Below are positions 10,375-19,760 of a stretch of 64,000 bases of DNA, one piece after another. The stretch comes from Hyphomicrobiales bacterium (GTDB lineage: Bacteria > Pseudomonadota > Alphaproteobacteria > Rhizobiales > Rhizobiaceae). The notes below the pieces were generated by a model. The model was given only the letters and a program-made list of their open reading frames with translations, ran no database searches and was not told the origin of the DNA. The DNA is taken from the NCBI GenBank assembly GCA_900471525.1, contig UCEZ01000047.1, positions 62,001 through 126,000 on the forward strand, read 5' to 3'. The first letter of the stretch is position 1. Every line of letters begins with the position of its first letter. A program made the translations under genes and the position numbers.

Positions 10375-10763
10375 CCGAGGATCTCGGTTTCGAAGGAATG
10401 CGGCAGCAGGTCCGAGAGGGCGAGCGTCTTCTTCACCCCGGTCTCGTCGCAGAGATAGATGCGGGTGCTGGCACCGGAAAACTCGGCAAGCCGCTGGCGG
10501 CACCCACCGCAGGGCGGGCAGAGCGCCAGCTTCTCGGCAATGACGGCGACTTCGACGATCTTGCGCTGGCCGGCCATCACCATGTGGCTGATCGCAGTCG
10601 TCTCGGCGCACCAGCCCTCCGGAAAGGACAGGTTCTCGATATTGGCGCCGGTATAGATCTTGCCGTCCTCGGCGCGGATGGCGGCCCCGACCGGAAACTT
10701 GGAATAGGGCGCATGCGCCTTCGCCATGGCCTCGCGCGCGGCCTCGAAAAGCTCGTTTTCCAT
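10371..10763 (-). CDS. cdd: Cytidine deaminase
   Basis: A 130-residue homotetrameric-type deaminase converting (deoxy)cytidine to (deoxy)uridine. Zinc ligands and the catalytic Glu are evident: C52-A-E54 and PCGGC with C85 and C88. The start ATG at 10763 lies two bases after the stop of the upstream permease gene, and the stop overlaps punA. It is fully embedded in the nucleoside uptake and salvage operon. Confidence 0.95.
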
Positions 10764-10765
10764 GA

Positions 10766-11737
10766 TCAGCGCTCCTTCACATAGGGTATGCCGCCAGCCT
10801 TTGGTGGAATCGCCTTGCCGATAAAACCGGCGAGCAGGATGACAGTGAGGATATAGGGCAGTGCCTGCATCAATTGCACCGGCACCTGACCGATGAGAGG
10901 CAGCGGATTGCCCTGCAGGCGGATTGCCAGCGCGTCGAGGAAGCCGAACAGCAGGCAGGCCAGCATGATATTGACCGGCCGCCATTTGGCGAAGATCAAT
11001 GCCGCAAGGGCGATATAACCCTTGCCCGCCGTCATGCCCTTGACGAAGCCGGCGCTCATCGCGAGCGACAAATAGGCTCCGGCAAAGCCGCAAAGAATAC
11101 CGCAGCAGATGACCGCCCGATAACGCAGCCAGATCACCGAGATGCCGGCCGTATCGACCGCACCCGGATTTTCACCGACGGCGCGAAGGCGCAGGCCGAA
11201 GCGGGTGCGATAGAGAATCCACCAACTGAACGGCACCAGCAGGAAGGCGACATAGGTCAGGATGAAGTGGCCGGAGAGCAGATTGGAATAGATCGGGCCG
11301 AAGATCGGCACATCCTTCACCGCATCGGCGAACGGGAAAGTCACCGTCTGGAAACGAGCGTCACCAGCGAGCGCCGGTGTACGGCCGCCCTGCTTGAACC
11401 AGGCTTCACCGAGAATGACAGTCGATCCCGCAACAATGAAGTTGATCGCAACGCCGGAGACGATCTGGCTGCCTCGCTGGGTGATCGAGGCATAGCCATG
11501 CACCAGCGACAGAAGCACTGAGATGAGGATGGCCGCGAGAAGCCCCATGATGACGGAGCCGGTGACGGCAGCAACCGCACCGGCGGCAAACGCGGCGCCA
11601 AGCATCTTGCCTTCAAGACCGATGTCGAACACCCCTGCCCGCTCGGTGAACAACCCGGCAAGCGCTGCGAAGATCAGCGGTACCGAGACGCGGATGGTCG
11701 ATTCAAGGATTGCAATGATCGTGTGAAAAAACTCCAT
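10766..11737 (-). CDS. Nucleoside ABC transporter permease (second)
   Basis: A 323-residue integral membrane protein of the BPD_transp_2 family, with about ten hydrophobic segments. The N-terminal TERAGVFDIGLEGKMLGAAF segment is typical of the simple-sugar and nucleoside (YufQ/NupQ-like) permeases. It is three bases downstream of the other permease and two bases upstream of cdd. With the ATPase and the BMP-type binding protein it forms a nucleoside importer; the salvage enzymes around it support nucleosides rather than sugars as substrate. Confidence 0.88.
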   Translation of the reverse strand: MEFFHTIIAILESTIRVSVPLIFAALAGLFTERAGVFDIGLEGKMLGAAFAAGAVAAVTGSVIMGLLAAILISVLLSLVHGYASITQRGSQIVSGVAINFIVAGSTVILGEAWFKQGGRTPALAGDARFQTVTFPFADAVKDVPIFGPIYSNLLSGHFILTYVAFLLVPFSWWILYRTRFGLRLRAVGENPGAVDTAGISVIWLRYRAVICCGILCGFAGAYLSLAMSAGFVKGMTAGKGYIALAALIFAKWRPVNIMLACLLFGFLDALAIRLQGNPLPLIGQVPVQLMQALPYILTVILLAGFIGKAIPPKAGGIPYVKER

Positions 11738-11740
11738 GGC

Positions 11741-12874
11741 TCAAGCTCCCCTTGTCTGTGCGGCGACGGCGGAGCGGCGGCCGATACTGGCAAACGCGCG
11801 GCCGATCGCCGGGCGGAACATGTTTTCAAGTGCGCCCGCAAACAGGATGACTAGGCCCTGGATGATGACGATCATGTCGCGCGAAATGGCCGGCATTTCG
11901 AAGGCGATCTCAGCGCCGCCCTGATAGAGCATGCCGAACAGGATTGCCGCCGGGATGATGCCGGCCGGGTGCGACCGGCCCATCAGCGCGACCGCGATAC
12001 CGACGAAACCCGCTCCTTGCACGAAATCCAGCTGCATGCGGTATTGCTCGCCCATGATCGGGTTGAGCGCCATCAGGCCGGCGAGACCGCCGGAAATCAT
12101 CATGACGATGACGGTGATGCGCGCCTCGCCGATGCCGGCGTAACGCGCTGATGAGGGGCTGTGGCCCATGGTGCGCATCTCGTAGCCAAGCTTGGTGCGC
12201 CAGATCAGCACCCAGACGCCGAAGGCGGCGAGGATGGCGAGCAGGAAGGAGACGTTGAACGGCGAATTGCCGAGATCGAGCCCGAAGATCGACATCAGCC
12301 AGTCGAGCTTCGGCAATTGGCCGCCCGCCTCGAAGGTGCGGGTCTGCGGCGCCATGGAACCGAGTGGCTTCAGGACACGCGTCAGAAGATAGACCATCAG
12401 GCTGGATGCGATGAAATTGAACATGATGGTGGTGATGACCACATGGCTGCCGCGCTTGGCCTGCAGCCAGCCGGGCAGGAAGGCCCAGAGCGCACCGAAG
12501 GCGGCGGAGCCGACGATCGCCAGCGGAAAGACGACGAACCAGGGCATGGTTTTGTCCAGCCAGAGACAGGCAAGCGCCACGCCGATGCCACCGATATAGG
12601 CCTGGCCTTCGCTGCCGATATTGAACAGACCGGCATGGAAGGCTACGGCAACGGAAAGGCCGGTGAAGATGAAGGTCGTGGCGTAATACAGCGTGAAGCC
12701 GATATATTCGCCGCGGCCGAAGGCACCATTGATCATGTGGTAGGCGGCTTCAAGCGGATTTTCACCGACCAGAAGCACGACGAGACCGGCCACCAGGAAA
12801 GCGACCACGAGATTGACCAGCGGGATCAGGCCGTATTCTGCCCAGCCGGGCAGTTTTGCGTATGGGTTGCTCAT
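11741..12874 (-). CDS. Nucleoside ABC transporter permease (first)
   Basis: A 377-residue membrane protein of the YufP/NupP-like permease family. The characteristic FHAGLFNIGSEGQAYIGGIG segment is the counterpart of the GLEGKML region in its partner, followed by several hydrophobic helices. Its start overlaps the ATPase stop by four bases. The two permeases presumably form the heterodimeric channel. It is longer than its partner because of an N-terminal extension and a C-terminal basic tail. Confidence 0.88.
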   Translation of the reverse strand: MSNPYAKLPGWAEYGLIPLVNLVVAFLVAGLVVLLVGENPLEAAYHMINGAFGRGEYIGFTLYYATTFIFTGLSVAVAFHAGLFNIGSEGQAYIGGIGVALACLWLDKTMPWFVVFPLAIVGSAAFGALWAFLPGWLQAKRGSHVVITTIMFNFIASSLMVYLLTRVLKPLGSMAPQTRTFEAGGQLPKLDWLMSIFGLDLGNSPFNVSFLLAILAAFGVWVLIWRTKLGYEMRTMGHSPSSARYAGIGEARITVIVMMISGGLAGLMALNPIMGEQYRMQLDFVQGAGFVGIAVALMGRSHPAGIIPAAILFGMLYQGGAEIAFEMPAISRDMIVIIQGLVILFAGALENMFRPAIGRAFASIGRRSAVAAQTRGA

Positions 12875-14406
12875 TCGGCGGCGTCCTTGCGGCCTTCTAC
12901 ACCGGCCATCAGCAGGCCCAGTTCCCCTTCGGTCGCATCCGGATCCCGCTCGCCGACAACGCGGCCGGCAAACATGACGATGATACGGTCGGACAGGGCG
13001 CGGATTTCATCGAGTTCGACGGAGACGAGCAGGACAGCCTTGCCCTGGTCGCGCATCTCGATGATCCGCTTGTGGATGAATTCGATGGCGCCGACATCGA
13101 CGCCGCGGGTCGGCTGGCCGATGATCAGCACGTCCGGGCCGCGCTCCATTTCGCGCGCCAGCACGATCTTCTGCTGGTTGCCACCGGAAAAATTGGCTGT
13201 CTTCAGCCGCGGATTGGGCGGCCTGATATCGTATTTCTTGATCTTTTCCTCAGCATCGGCCTGGATTGCCTTGGTGTTGAGGAAGACGCCGTTCAGATAG
13301 CGCTTGTCGTGATGATAGCCGAGGATACCGTTCTCGGCCTCCTCGAACTTCAGCACGAGCCCGACATGGTGACGGTCTTCCGGCACATGCGCGAGCCCCC
13401 TGTCGCGCAGTTCGCGCGGATCGACGTGACCGGTGACGTCGATCGGCTTGCCATTGAGCAGCACCGTGCCTCCGACGGCCTTGCGGATGCCAGAGATCGC
13501 CTCCAGCAGTTCCGATTGACCGTTACCCGCGACGCCGGCGATGCCGACGATCTCTCCGGCCCGCAGGTTGAAGGAAACATTATCGACCATGGTGACGCCG
13601 CGGCCGTCGCGCACGGTCAGATTTTCGACAGCAAACTTCACCTCACCCGGATTTGCAGCACCCTTCTCGACCCGCAGCAACACCCGGCGGCCGACCATCA
13701 GCTCGGCCAACTCCTCGACCGAAGTTTCCTTGGTGTGGCGCGTTGCCACCATCTCGCCGCGGCGCATGACGGAGACCTCGTCGGTAATCGCCATGATCTC
13801 GCGCAGCTTGTGGGTGATGAAGATGATCGTCTTTCCCTGATCCTTCAGCTGACCGAGAATGCGGAACAGATGATCGGCCTCCGGCGGCGTCAAAACGCCC
13901 GTCGGCTCATCTAGAATGAGGATATCGGCTTTCCGATAAAGGGCTTTCAGGATTTCGACGCGCTGCTGCAGGCCGACCGGCAATTCCTCGATCAGCGCAT
14001 CCGGATTGACCTCCAGCGCATATTCCTTTTCCAGGCGCTTCAACTCGACGCGCGCCTTGGAAATACTGGTGTTGAGGATCTGGCTGTCTTCGGCGCCGAG
14101 CATCACATTTTCCAGCACGGTGAAGTTCTCGACCAGCATGAAGTGCTGGTGGACCATGCCGATGCCGCTTGCGATCGCCGCGTTCGGGTCCTTGATCGTG
14201 ACCTTGTTGCCATCGACGACGATATCGCCGCTATCGGCTTGGTAGAAGCCGTAGAGGATCGACATGAGCGTCGATTTCCCGGCGCCGTTTTCACCGATGA
14301 TGCCGTGAATGGTGCCCTTGCGGACGGTCAGGTTGATGTTCTTATTGGCATGAACAAGGCCGAAGCTCTTGTCGATGCCACGCAACTCGATGGCAATATC
14401 ACTCAT
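12871..14406 (-). CDS. Nucleoside ABC transporter ATP-binding protein (duplicated ATPase)
   Basis: A 511-residue protein with two ABC domains in tandem. The first has a canonical Walker A, GENGAGKST, at residues 38-46 and DEPTGVLTPPEAD as Walker B region. The second has a degenerate Walker A, GVAGNGQSE, and the signature FSGGNQQK. This arrangement is standard for sugar/nucleoside (RbsA/NupO-like) importers. It is the first gene of the seven-gene - strand operon down to deoA. A perfect palindrome, TACCAATTGGTA, lies 72 bases upstream of its ATG. Confidence 0.9.
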   Translation of the reverse strand: MSDIAIELRGIDKSFGLVHANKNINLTVRKGTIHGIIGENGAGKSTLMSILYGFYQADSGDIVVDGNKVTIKDPNAAIASGIGMVHQHFMLVENFTVLENVMLGAEDSQILNTSISKARVELKRLEKEYALEVNPDALIEELPVGLQQRVEILKALYRKADILILDEPTGVLTPPEADHLFRILGQLKDQGKTIIFITHKLREIMAITDEVSVMRRGEMVATRHTKETSVEELAELMVGRRVLLRVEKGAANPGEVKFAVENLTVRDGRGVTMVDNVSFNLRAGEIVGIAGVAGNGQSELLEAISGIRKAVGGTVLLNGKPIDVTGHVDPRELRDRGLAHVPEDRHHVGLVLKFEEAENGILGYHHDKRYLNGVFLNTKAIQADAEEKIKKYDIRPPNPRLKTANFSGGNQQKIVLAREMERGPDVLIIGQPTRGVDVGAIEFIHKRIIEMRDQGKAVLLVSVELDEIRALSDRIIVMFAGRVVGERDPDATEGELGLLMAGVEGRKDAAE

Positions 14407-14477
14407 ATTGACCCATGTTCCCCAAGTCGACCCGGTTTTCTCCGCTTTGACAACGGTAGCCCGGGCATCGATTTTTT

Positions 14478-14489
14478 TACCAATTGGTA
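14478..14489. promoter_or_regulatory. Palindromic operator candidate upstream of the nucleoside operon
   Basis: TACCAATTGGTA is a perfect 12-bp inverted repeat upstream of the ATPase gene, flanked by T-rich DNA. A related half-site, CAATTGGTA plus an A-run, occurs upstream of the separately transcribed binding-protein gene (16129-16137). The shared motif suggests one regulator for both units. That is inference; no regulator gene was identified nearby. Confidence 0.5.
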
Positions 14490-14686
14490 TAAGTTTAGCA
14501 TCGAATTCCGGACGCGTAAGCCCAAAAATTCGCTGGATTGCCTACTCTTCCCAGTTCAATCGGGAGAGTCCAGCGCGATTTACGCGCTTCCGGAGGAAAC
14601 GCAATATTGCCGCGCCGCAGACTTTATCGATCATGTGGATATGATAGGGGATGGCATGGCACACGAATGGTTGCCCGAGGAAAATC

Positions 14687-14896
14687 ATGAGCAACGACAG
14701 CGAACGTATCACCCGGCTCGAGGAAACGATCGCGCATCAGGCGAAAACGATCGAGGAACTGTCTGACCAATTGGCGGAACAGTGGACCATTGTCGAGCAG
14801 GTCCGCGCCAAGCTCGACCGGCTGACTGAGCGCTTCCTCAACCTTGAGGAGCAAAGCCTCGAAGCCCCCGCCAATACTCGTCCGCCGCATTATTGA
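14687..14896 (+). CDS. slyX: SlyX family coiled-coil protein
   Basis: A 69-residue protein of unknown function with heptad-like spacing over its first 50 residues (ERITRLEETIAHQ onward) and the conserved PPHY C-terminal end of SlyX. The start is the ATG at 14687, after CGAGGAAAATC; an upstream in-frame ATG at 14651 has a worse context and gives a non-family extension. It is a single + strand gene sitting between the two - strand units of the nucleoside transporter. Confidence 0.88.
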   Translation: MSNDSERITRLEETIAHQAKTIEELSDQLAEQWTIVEQVRAKLDRLTERFLNLEEQSLEAPANTRPPHY

Positions 14897-14933
14897 GCCG
14901 GCTAATCAATCCATTCTGATCGAATAAAAGAAA

Positions 14934-14962
14934 AAGCCGCCGATCCCAACGACCGGCGGCTT
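14934..14962. terminator. Bidirectional terminator between slyX and the BMP gene
   Basis: The inverted repeat AAGCCGCCG / CGGCGGCTT has an 11-base loop. It is bounded by an A-run on the left (T-run on the - strand) and TTCTTC on the right. It can serve the convergent slyX (+) and binding-protein (-) transcripts. Confidence 0.8.
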
Positions 14963-14982
14963 CTTCATTCAATTAGAAGAGA

Positions 14983-15975
14983 TCAATAGGGGCAGGCTTC
15001 GTCCGACATGTAGTCGTGGACCTGAACCGTGCCGGCGATGATGTCGGCCTTGGCCTTGTCGACGGCGGCCTGCATTTCCGGGGTGATCAGGGGCTTGTTG
15101 TTGTCGTCGAGCGCGAAGCCGACGCCATCTTCCTTGAGGCCGAGGTTGGAAATGCCGAACTCAAACTTGTCGTTCTTTGCGGCCGAGAAGGCTTCGTAGA
15201 CGGCAACATCGACGCGCTTCAGCATCGAGGTCAGGACCTTGCCCGGCTGAAGGCCGTTCTGGTTGGAATCAACGCCGATGCCGAGCTTGCCGGCGTCTGC
15301 CGCAGCCTGAAGCACACCAACGCCGGTACCGCCGGCAGCGTGATAGACCACGTCGGAGCCCTGATCGATCTGCGACTTGGCGATTTCGCCGCCCTTGACC
15401 GGGTCGTTCCAGGCGTCCGGCGTCGTGCCGGTATAGGCTTCGAGAACCTTGACGTCAGCACCGGTAGACTTGGCGCCACCGATGTAACCACAGGCGAACT
15501 TGTGGATCAGCGGAATGTCCATGCCGCCGACGAAGCTGACGGTCTTCGACTTGGAGGCGAGACCGGCGAGAACGCCGACGAGATACGAGCCTTCCTGTTC
15601 CTTGAAGACGATCGACTTCACGTTCGGCTTGTCGACGACCATGTCGATGATGGCGAATTTCGTGTCCGGATATTCAGCCGACAGCTTTTCGAGCGGCGGC
15701 GCCCAGTTGAAGCCGACAACCACGATCGGGTTGTTGCCGTCGCCGGCGAAGCGGCGCAGCGCCTGTTCGCGCTGGGCGTCGTTGCTGATTTCGAACTCGC
15801 GATATTCAACACCGGTTTCGGTCTTGAACTTTTCCGCGCCGTTGAAGGCCGCTTCGTTGAAGGATTTGTCGAACTTGCCGCCGAGATCGAAGATGAGCGC
15901 CGGCTTGACGTCGGCGGCGAGCGCCGTGGCGGACATCATCGAGAAGGCAAAGAGACCGAGGAGCGTTTTTTTCAT
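14983..15975 (-). CDS. BMP family nucleoside-binding protein
   Basis: A 330-residue periplasmic solute-binding protein of the basic membrane protein (BMP/PnrA-like) family, the usual partner of NupOPQ-type nucleoside transporters. The signal peptide is residues 1-20 (SATALAADV junction); there is no lipobox, so it should be soluble. Family segments include LGGKFDKSFNEAAF, the VGFNWAPPLE region and AAGGTGVGVLQAA. It is transcribed from its own promoter, separated from the permease operon by slyX. This allows the high expression usual for binding proteins. Confidence 0.92.
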   Translation of the reverse strand: MKKTLLGLFAFSMMSATALAADVKPALIFDLGGKFDKSFNEAAFNGAEKFKTETGVEYREFEISNDAQREQALRRFAGDGNNPIVVVGFNWAPPLEKLSAEYPDTKFAIIDMVVDKPNVKSIVFKEQEGSYLVGVLAGLASKSKTVSFVGGMDIPLIHKFACGYIGGAKSTGADVKVLEAYTGTTPDAWNDPVKGGEIAKSQIDQGSDVVYHAAGGTGVGVLQAAADAGKLGIGVDSNQNGLQPGKVLTSMLKRVDVAVYEAFSAAKNDKFEFGISNLGLKEDGVGFALDDNNKPLITPEMQAAVDKAKADIIAGTVQVHDYMSDEACPY

Positions 15976-16246
15976 TGTGCAGCCCTGTTGTTGCTATTGA
16001 TCTTGTTGGGTCCTCCCGCAAGCTCCTCTTCGGGAGCATGTCTGCGGAACCACCACTCCCTTTTTAAGGGTATGTCTGGCTGGCGCGCATCCTTGCATGC
16101 CTCAAATCAAAATTCACCCGAAATTTTTCAATTGGTAAAAAAAGGTAAATTGCCCAAAAAGACGGCGAAATCATCAGGTTTCGCGCTAAAATCGGACCAA
16201 CAAGGAAGCAATCGGCAGGAGTCGTCCTTGGCTACCGACATGTAAA
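15976..16246. other. Leader and promoter region of the BMP gene
   Basis: No gene is seen here. On the - strand it holds the promoter region of the binding-protein gene. It includes TTCAATTGGTAA (16127-16138), which matches one and a half arms of the palindrome upstream of the ATPase operon, and a neighbouring GGTAAATTGCC (about 16144-16154) that is itself a near palindrome. Both are embedded in AT-rich DNA and are candidate operator sites. Confidence 0.45.
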
Positions 16247-16274
16247 AGGCCGCGGCGCTCTCGCACCGCGGCCT
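16247..16274 (-). terminator. Terminator of the TonB-receptor gene
   Basis: On the - strand the perfect 9-bp stem AGGCCGCGG / CCGCGGCCT is followed by TTTTACATG. It lies about 20 bases after the stop of the receptor gene. Confidence 0.8.
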
Positions 16275-16293
16275 GCATTCAAGACGGCATAAC

Positions 16294-18453
16294 CTACCAG
16301 GCCTTGCTGAGCTTCAGCGTCACGGTTCGCTGGTCGCCATAGCCGCAGGTGAACAGGCCCTGGCAACCCTTGACATATTCCTTGTCGAACAGGTTGGTCA
16401 CGTTGAGCGCGGCACCCCAGCCGTTCTTTTCGTAGCGGATGGCGGCATCGGCAACCACGGCGTCGGGAACCTTGGCCGTGTTTGCCATATCGGCGAAAGA
16501 TTCGCCCTGATAACGCAGGCCGCTACCGACACTGACGCCTTCCATCGCACCGTCCGTCACGAGATATTCTACCCACAGAGCAGCCTGATGTTCCGGGATA
16601 AGATACGGCCGATTGCCGATCAGCGCGGCGTTGAGGTCTTCGGTGACTTCCAGATCGTTGTAGGTATAGGAGCCAAGCAGTTTCCAGTTCTGGTTCAAGT
16701 TGACCTTGCCTTCCAGTTCCAGGCCCGTGGAAGTCACTTCGCCAAGCTGTTCCTGCAAGAAATCGGGGCGAGTCAGTGCCACGTTCTTCTTGACGATGTG
16801 ATAGACGGATGCCGTGAACACGCCGTCGATGAAGGTCGGCTCGTACTTGATGCCACCTTCGAACTGGTGGCCGTCTTCCGGCTCGAGCGCCTCGCCTGTG
16901 AAGGCCGTGCCGACCAGCGGGTTGAAGAAGGTGGCCGCCGAAACATATGGTGTGAGACCATTGTCGAATTCATAGGCAAGACCAGCACGACCGCTGACGG
17001 CACTGTCGGTGGTATCGTACGAGCCCGTCGCAAGCCGCGACACGTTTTCGATATCGACATAGTCGTAGCGGCCGTTCAGCGTCAGCAGCCAACCGTCACC
17101 GAACCGGATCTGATCCTGCCCGTAGACGCCGGTCTGCTTCATCCGTGTGATACCGTCGAGATAGGTGAAGTAGGCTGGCAGTGGGTCGCCATAGACCGGG
17201 TCCGTCGGGTCCAGGTCAGACGCCGGGAATGCGGAGGCCTGGGTCTGGTCGATCTTGAAGTTCTTGTAATCGAAACCAAGCAGCAGCGAATGGTTCAGCG
17301 GCCCTGTCGAAAATTCCTTTTCCGCCCGGTTGTCGACGCTGAAGCTATCGACAGACGTATCATGCTTGAAGCCGAGACGCGCCAGATCGTAAGTTGCCGT
17401 ATAGGCGTAGGGATAGACAAGCTCTTCAGCCTTATCGAGATGGCCGTAGCGCAGGTTCTGCGAAAACTTCCAGCCATTGTCGAACTCGTGCGAAAATTCG
17501 TAGCCGAACATCTGCTGGTCGTAGCGGCCGAAATCGTGATCCGGCTCACCGGTGAAAAGGTCGCGGTCGATCTTGCCGAACGGCGCGTTAGTCACCGTGC
17601 CCTCGTAAGGCAGGAAGCCGTTGCCGACATGGGTCTGGTCGAGCGAGGAAGCCATGGCGTAGACCGTCAGTGACGTTGCATCATCCGGCGCATAGGTGAT
17701 CTGCGGCATCAGGAAGCCGCGCAGATCCTCAGAATAGTCGGAATAATTGTCGCCGCCGGCGACCTTGCCGGTGATGCGGTAGGTGATTGTGCCGTCGGCA
17801 TTCAGCTTGTCGTTGGCATCGAAGCCGAAGAAGGCATTGCCGAAATTGTTGATGCCGATCTCGGTCGAGTAGGCTGGCTCGTCCTGCGGGCGCTTGCGAA
17901 TGAGATCGACGATACCGCCGGGATTGGAACCGCCGTAGAGAACCGACGCCGGGCCTTTCAGCACCTCGACGCGCTCCAGCATGTAGGCATCCGTCTGGAA
18001 GCCGCCGAAACCGTAGGAATAGAGATTGAGGCCGTCAAGAAACACGCCCGTCTGCGTGGCGTCGAAGCTGCGGATGTAGAACCAGTCGGTATCCGGATCA
18101 CTGCCGAAAGGCTCCGTCGAAACGCCGGCGGTGTAACGCAGCGCTTCATCGATCTTGGTGACGACGCCACGGTCTTCCAGTTCGTCGCGGCCGACCACAG
18201 AAACGGATTGCGGAATTTCCGAAATCGGGGTGGCGGTCTTGGAGCCTGTGCCTGTGGCCTTTGCCACATAGCCATCGACTGGGCCGGTCGCCTCCTTGTC
18301 CGTAGCCCCGCCGCCTTCGACGGTGATTCGCTCCAGCGCCGTGGCAGCGCCCGTTGCCGCATCCTGCGCCCATGCGCCTTGCGCAACGCCGATTGCCGCA
18401 ATCGCCGCGCTCGCCATCAAAACACGATAGAGACCGGTCCCCTTGATCTGCAT
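16294..18453 (-). CDS. TonB-dependent siderophore receptor
   Basis: A 719-residue outer-membrane ferric-siderophore receptor. The start ATG at 18453 gives a signal peptide (to AQGAWAQ, about residue 30); the frame is open further upstream but has no signal-like sequence. A plug domain follows, with the ISEIPQSVSVVGRDELEDRG segment typical of the TonB-siderophore receptor family and VLKGPASVLYGGSNPGGIVD. The long beta-barrel ends in VTLKLSKAW with a terminal aromatic residue. A RirA-type box (TGA-N9-TCA) lies 80 bases upstream, and an AraC regulator precedes it on the same strand. The ligand cannot be told from sequence; hydroxamate-type siderophores are common for this class. Confidence 0.92.
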   Translation of the reverse strand: MQIKGTGLYRVLMASAAIAAIGVAQGAWAQDAATGAATALERITVEGGGATDKEATGPVDGYVAKATGTGSKTATPISEIPQSVSVVGRDELEDRGVVTKIDEALRYTAGVSTEPFGSDPDTDWFYIRSFDATQTGVFLDGLNLYSYGFGGFQTDAYMLERVEVLKGPASVLYGGSNPGGIVDLIRKRPQDEPAYSTEIGINNFGNAFFGFDANDKLNADGTITYRITGKVAGGDNYSDYSEDLRGFLMPQITYAPDDATSLTVYAMASSLDQTHVGNGFLPYEGTVTNAPFGKIDRDLFTGEPDHDFGRYDQQMFGYEFSHEFDNGWKFSQNLRYGHLDKAEELVYPYAYTATYDLARLGFKHDTSVDSFSVDNRAEKEFSTGPLNHSLLLGFDYKNFKIDQTQASAFPASDLDPTDPVYGDPLPAYFTYLDGITRMKQTGVYGQDQIRFGDGWLLTLNGRYDYVDIENVSRLATGSYDTTDSAVSGRAGLAYEFDNGLTPYVSAATFFNPLVGTAFTGEALEPEDGHQFEGGIKYEPTFIDGVFTASVYHIVKKNVALTRPDFLQEQLGEVTSTGLELEGKVNLNQNWKLLGSYTYNDLEVTEDLNAALIGNRPYLIPEHQAALWVEYLVTDGAMEGVSVGSGLRYQGESFADMANTAKVPDAVVADAAIRYEKNGWGAALNVTNLFDKEYVKGCQGLFTCGYGDQRTVTLKLSKAW

Positions 18454-18532
18454 GAAATCATCACCCCAGCTTGAAACCGGTCGCTTGCGCCCCCGTCGGC
18501 GATACGTAATCCGGCATTTCCATGAAATAAGC

Positions 18533-18547
18533 TGAGTATTTATCTCA
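18533..18547. promoter_or_regulatory. Iron-responsive operator (RirA-type IRO box)
   Basis: TGAGTATTTATCTCA fits the rhizobial IRO consensus TGA-N9-TCA exactly. It is placed between the AraC regulator and the TonB receptor it should repress when iron is replete. RirA binding is inferred from the motif and the target gene. Confidence 0.7.
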
Positions 18548-18633
18548 ACTATGCAGGGCGGGGATTGTCTCTCACTGTGGGAATTGAACGATTCTGGTCC
18601 ATATTCCGCATTGCACACAGGTAAGGTGGGTGC

Positions 18634-19518
18634 TTAGAACCTCTGGCTTTTCGCCCAGGTCGCAGGCGTCGCACCGACCGTCTTGCGGAAGACCCGGGTG
18701 AAATGCGCCTGGTCGGCAAAGCCGGTCTCGGCGGCAACCACGCTCATCGGCAGTTCGCCCTTGAGCATCAACTGCTTGGCGCGCTCGATACGGGCCTTCA
18801 TCTGCCACTGGTGCGGCGGCAGGCCGGTAGAGGCCTTGAAGGCATGGCTGAAATAGGACTGTGACAAGCCGGTGAGCGTCGCAAGCTCTTCGAGCCGGAC
18901 GCCGCGCAGGCAGTTTTCCTCGATATAGTCGATCGAGCGACGCAACTGCCACGACGCCAACTCGCTGCGTTTGCGTGCCCTGACCGGTCCGAGCCGCATG
19001 ACATCGATGAACAGCGCCACAGACAGACCGTCACCATAAAGATCATGCAGCGGCTGGGGATTGGCACATTCGGCAGCGATCAGTTCCGCCAGCGCCAGGA
19101 AGCGTGGCTCGGAAAACATCAGCCGTGGCGCTTCCAACTTGCGCGGATCGAGGTCTTCCATCAGCCGGCGGCTGAGGATATCCGCGTTGAAATGCAGATC
19201 AAGGTGGCGAACATAGCTCACGTCGACCATTTCGGCCCACAGTTCCATGCCGGCAGGAATGTAGGAAATGACCTGTCGGCGACTGTCCTCGGCAACGGCC
19301 TGCTGCGTCTGACGCAGCCGGATATTGCGCCGGTCGCCACCCTTGGCGTCGAGCACGATGAACAGCCGGGGATCATCGGCAACATAAAAACCGCCGGCAA
19401 CCGGCGCACATTCGACATCCCAGAGGTCGGCGACGATGCCGTTCCATTCGCGCCGGTTCAATCCGCCGATGACGGAAAACCCGGATATCCTGTTGTTCAT
19501 GCGCGGCTGGAAGGTCAT
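18634..19518 (-). CDS. AraC family transcriptional regulator of the siderophore receptor
   Basis: A 294-residue regulator with a C-terminal AraC double helix-turn-helix (about residues 190-290). It includes LEELATLTGLSQSYFSHAFK and the second-helix region VVAAETGFADQAHFTRVFRK. The N-terminal part, roughly 180 residues, would sense the ligand. It lies directly upstream of the TonB receptor on the same strand, as RhrA/PchR-type activators of siderophore uptake do, so activation by the ferric siderophore is the likely mode. An alternative start is Met7. Both genes flank the RirA box. Confidence 0.88.
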   Translation of the reverse strand: MTFQPRMNNRISGFSVIGGLNRREWNGIVADLWDVECAPVAGGFYVADDPRLFIVLDAKGGDRRNIRLRQTQQAVAEDSRRQVISYIPAGMELWAEMVDVSYVRHLDLHFNADILSRRLMEDLDPRKLEAPRLMFSEPRFLALAELIAAECANPQPLHDLYGDGLSVALFIDVMRLGPVRARKRSELASWQLRRSIDYIEENCLRGVRLEELATLTGLSQSYFSHAFKASTGLPPHQWQMKARIERAKQLMLKGELPMSVVAAETGFADQAHFTRVFRKTVGATPATWAKSQRF

Positions 19519-19760
19519 ACATTGTCTCGGCGGCGCAGCTCAAGCTGCCTGTCTTAAACTTGCTTTTTATAGTCAAGTTTTGATTAGCCGAGAACCCCCA
19601 TCTTTGCAATTGCTGAAATGCCCGCAAAGCCCAGCTTCCCCGGCCGTTGTGACCTTTTCGCCATGGCCGTCGAACCGTGAGGCTGACAATCCACATACTG
19701 TCGCCCGGCCGCCGGCCAGCATTCATAGTCCTGAAAAGATGTTTCAACGCAAAGTCGCGC

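Noticed and set aside
12161..13300. Open frame of 379 codons on the + strand over the nucleoside permease and ATPase
   Set aside because: Antisense to a well-supported operon; composition (Glu/Asp/Gly/His-rich) is that of a reversed GC-rich coding strand.
16588..17673. Open frame of 361 codons on the + strand inside the TonB receptor gene
   Set aside because: Antisense shadow; the receptor on the other strand has signal peptide, plug and barrel motifs throughout.
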